A stretch of DNA of 7,004 nucleotides, from assembly GCA_947174155.1 (NCBI GenBank), contig CAMWHX010000051.1:1-7004 (forward strand), read 5' to 3'. Position numbers and translations under genes: made by a program. Numbering within the stretch: the stretch's first letter is position 1; the number at the start of each line of letters is the position of its first letter. Shown here piece by piece: positions 5,019 through 7,004 of the stretch. This DNA comes from an uncultured Porphyromonadaceae bacterium. Lineage in GTDB: Bacteria > Bacteroidota > Bacteroidia > Bacteroidales > Muribaculaceae. Under the pieces are notes generated by a model. The model made no database searches, had not been told where the DNA came from, and saw nothing but the letters and a program-made list of their open reading frames with translations.

Positions 5019-6542
5019 ATGAAGATCTTCAATTCGCATCAGATACATGAAATAGACGTGGCTACCTGTGAGGCCCAGAATATCGACTCTCTGGAACTGA
5101 TGGAGCGGGCAGCCAACGCCGTGACATACGAAATAATCTCACGTTTCGTCCCCTCGAAGCGTATCGTAGTCATCGCCGGGCATGGCAATAATGGTGGTGA
5201 CGCCCTGGCCGTGGCCCGTATGCTGCTGGAGCAGGGATACCGCAAGGTGGAGGTGTTTCTCTTCAATACCCAGGGACACCTGAGCCATGACTGTGACGAG
5301 GAGCGCAAGAAACTCATCATGATCGAGGGGGTGGATTTCAATGAGATCACCAAGGAGTTTTCTCCCCCATACTTAGGCAAGGATGATGTGGTCGTAGACG
5401 GCCTCTTCGGTGCCGGGCTCAACACTCCGATGCAGGGGGGATACGTATCTCTGGCGAGATACATCAACGACTCGGGAGCCTTCGTCATAAGTATCGACAT
5501 ACCCTCCGGACTCTTCGGGGAGTGGAACGAGAATGCTTCCCCCCGCGACATGGTCCACGCCAACCTGACTCTCACCTTCCAGATGCCCCGTCTCTCCTTC
5601 TTCTTTGAGGAGAATGCCGATGTCCTCGGACAGTGGGAACTACTCGACATCGACCTGGACCCAAACAAGATGAAGGAGTTGACGACAGACTATATGCTCG
5701 TGGAGTCGCGAAGCGTGCGCCCACTGCTGCGCCCTCGTCTCCCCTTCACCGGAAAACGGGACTACGGATCGGTACTGCTGTTTGCCGGAAGCCTCGGAAT
5801 GATGGGGGCTGCCGTGCTGGCGGCACGGGCAGCCTTGAAGACGGGAGCGGGCCTGGTCACGGTCCACTCTGCTACGGCCGGACTCACCATAGTGCAGACT
5901 GCCGTCCCGGAGGCAATGTTTGAGCCGGACCGCGACGAGAGGTTTATCACCGACATGAGCGTGCACCATAATCACCAATGTGTGGCCGCCGGACCCGGTA
6001 TCGGAACCCATGACAAGACCATCAACGCCCTGGAAGCGATGCTTAAATCATCGCGTTCACCCTTCCTGCTTGATGCCGATGCCCTCAACTGCATCGCCAA
6101 GCGCCCCACACTCCTCTCCCTGCTCCCGCCACAGAGCATCATCACACCCCATATCGGTGAATTCGACCGCCTCTTCGGCGACCATAAATCCTCCGAGGAG
6201 CGTCTGCGTAAGGCAGTCGCCATGGCCAAGTATTACAATATCATCATCGTGCTCAAAGGGCACTATACAGCCACCGTGCGCCCGACCGGAAAGGTCTACT
6301 TCAACTCCACCGGTAATCCCGGCATGGCAACTGCCGGTGCCGGCGACGTGCTTACTGGCGTAATAGCCGCTCTCCTGGCCCAAGGGTTCTCACCCGAACA
6401 CGCCGCTACCATCGGTGTCTATCTGCATGGCCTGGCAGGTGATATGGCTGCCGACGAACTCGGAGAATACGGCATGACGGCAGGTGATATCGCCGATCGC
6501 ATGGGGCGCGCCATACGCGCCGTCATCACGCGTGAGGTCTGA
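5019..6542 (+). CDS. nnrDE: Bifunctional NAD(P)HX epimerase / ADP-dependent NAD(P)HX dehydratase
   Basis: 507-residue fusion that repairs hydrated NADH and NADPH: the N-terminal YjeF_N domain interconverts R- and S-NAD(P)HX, and the C-terminal ribokinase-like domain dehydrates S-NAD(P)HX, with ADP in most bacteria. Size and order match E. coli NnrDE (YjeF, about 515 aa). Epimerase landmarks are AGHGNNGGDALAVAR (53-67), DGLFGAGL (127-134) and SIDIPSG (158-164) with the catalytic aspartate D160. Dehydratase landmarks are LLFAGSLGMMGA (253-264), KTGAGLVTV (274-282), AGPGIG (324-329), LDADALN (351-357), TPHIGEFDRLFG (376-387), VLKG (411-414) and NPGMATAGAGDVLTG (433-447), where D443 is the expected catalytic residue. 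The usual GSGD or GTGD is GAGD here, a mild variation in the nucleotide-binding turn. It begins 18 bases after lolD, but a promoter overlapping the lolD end suggests separate expression. Cytoplasmic. Confidence 0.94.
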   Translation: MKIFNSHQIHEIDVATCEAQNIDSLELMERAANAVTYEIISRFVPSKRIVVIAGHGNNGGDALAVARMLLEQGYRKVEVFLFNTQGHLSHDCDEERKKLIMIEGVDFNEITKEFSPPYLGKDDVVVDGLFGAGLNTPMQGGYVSLARYINDSGAFVISIDIPSGLFGEWNENASPRDMVHANLTLTFQMPRLSFFFEENADVLGQWELLDIDLDPNKMKELTTDYMLVESRSVRPLLRPRLPFTGKRDYGSVLLFAGSLGMMGAAVLAARAALKTGAGLVTVHSATAGLTIVQTAVPEAMFEPDRDERFITDMSVHHNHQCVAAGPGIGTHDKTINALEAMLKSSRSPFLLDADALNCIAKRPTLLSLLPPQSIITPHIGEFDRLFGDHKSSEERLRKAVAMAKYYNIIIVLKGHYTATVRPTGKVYFNSTGNPGMATAGAGDVLTGVIAALLAQGFSPEHAATIGVYLHGLAGDMAADELGEYGMTAGDIADRMGRAIRAVITREV

Positions 6543-6580
6543 GGCCACGGCATAATTAAACCACTGATTTCTCGACGAAA

Positions 6581-7004
6581 ATGAACAACCGATTTTCACA
6601 CCACATACTTCCGGGCGCTCTTATTGCATTGACCGCTCTCCTCCCCTCTCGCATGGAGGCTCAGCAGACCAAGGTGCTGACAGCCGACAAGCATAATGAG
6701 TATGGACTCGTCTATTCTCTCCCCGCTACCGCTTTGGAGATTACCATCACGGCCCGCCATGAAGCTCACCGTCGTGGTCCATTCTATCAGTATGCGGGAA
6801 AGTATATGGGTACCGATCAGGTGGTTAAGGAGGATAGCGAATCCTGGACCATCACCGACGTTTCTGTGCGCCCCTACGGCGTCCCCGATCCGGAGACACA
6901 ATTTCTGATGCAGCTCAAGCGGGGATCTTCAACATATGTCGCAGTGGCTTATGACGGCATGCTGCTCGCCATCATTGCTCGCCCCGACGCTCCCGCCACT
7001 ACCC
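6581..7004 (+). CDS. DUF4831-like secreted protein (3' end beyond window)
   Basis: 141 codons are open from the ATG to the right edge without a stop. Residues 1-27 look like a Sec signal peptide: a short polar start with R4, a hydrophobic stretch ILPGALIALTALL (9-21), and a likely cleavage after MEA (25-27) before QQ. No lipobox cysteine is present, so it should be periplasmic or exported rather than a lipoprotein. The mature start YGLVYSLPATALEITITA (41-58), GPFYQYAGKYMG (66-77) and ESWTITDVSV (87-96) resemble the DUF4831 family of Bacteroidota proteins, whose function is unknown to me. It lies 38 bases after nnrDE in the same direction with no convincing promoter box, so cotranscription is possible. 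The ATG is supported by the immediate signal peptide and an upstream A-run (CGAAAATG). Family assignment rests on remembered motif wording only. Confidence 0.75.
   Translation, partial: MNNRFSHHILPGALIALTALLPSRMEAQQTKVLTADKHNEYGLVYSLPATALEITITARHEAHRRGPFYQYAGKYMGTDQVVKEDSESWTITDVSVRPYGVPDPETQFLMQLKRGSSTYVAVAYDGMLLAIIARPDAPATT

Noticed and set aside
5039..5668. Leftward open frame of 209 codons within nnrDE
   Set aside because: The opposite strand encodes the conserved epimerase domain; the antisense product is serine-rich without domain signals.

Overview
The window reads as chromosomal housekeeping DNA from a member of the Bacteroidota, most likely the order Bacteroidales and perhaps a Muribaculaceae-like gut lineage. 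Three things point that way: protein wording typical of the phylum (a second RsmI-like methylase, the fused NAD(P)HX repair enzyme, a DUF4831-type secreted protein), start codons without Shine-Dalgarno sequences, and AT-rich TAnnTTTG-type promoter boxes in the few short gaps. Family placement is inferred from resemblance, not from a search. Coding density is very high: no gap exceeds about 65 bases, and there is no tRNA, rRNA, CRISPR array, insertion sequence or phage gene.

Layout. Positions 1-1703 hold a leftward two-gene operon: an RsmI-like SAM-dependent methyltransferase, followed through a 4-nt ATGA overlap by a YycJ/WalJ-like metallo-beta-lactamase-fold hydrolase that runs off the left edge. 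A 46-bp divergent gap (1704-1749) contains an 18-bp perfect palindrome and two TAnnTTTG boxes on each strand. To its right, rightward genes fill the rest: an RsmF-like rRNA m5C methyltransferase (1750-3240), a 71-residue HMA-like CxxC protein (3296-3511), the tRNA ct6A-forming dehydratase TcdA (3496-4251), an orphan LolD-type ABC ATPase (4317-5000), the bifunctional NAD(P)HX epimerase/dehydratase NnrDE (5019-6542), and the 5' part of a secreted DUF4831-like protein (6581 to the right edge).

How the genes relate. Three of the eight are RNA-modification enzymes or resemble them (RsmI-like, RsmF, TcdA). NnrDE repairs damaged NAD(P)H, LolD would power lipoprotein release from the inner membrane, and the DUF4831 protein is exported. 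The set looks like a loose housekeeping neighbourhood rather than one pathway. nnrDE has its own well-formed Bacteroidota promoter inside the 3' end of lolD, so the rightward genes probably form at least two transcription units.

I found no convincing undescribed multi-gene system. The items most worth a second look are the symmetric divergent promoter with almost no room for 5' leaders, a strong hairpin with a competing alternative inside the linker of rsmF, the N-terminal extension of the hydrolase, the unassigned substrate of the RsmI paralogue, and the overlapping HMA-tcdA pair.
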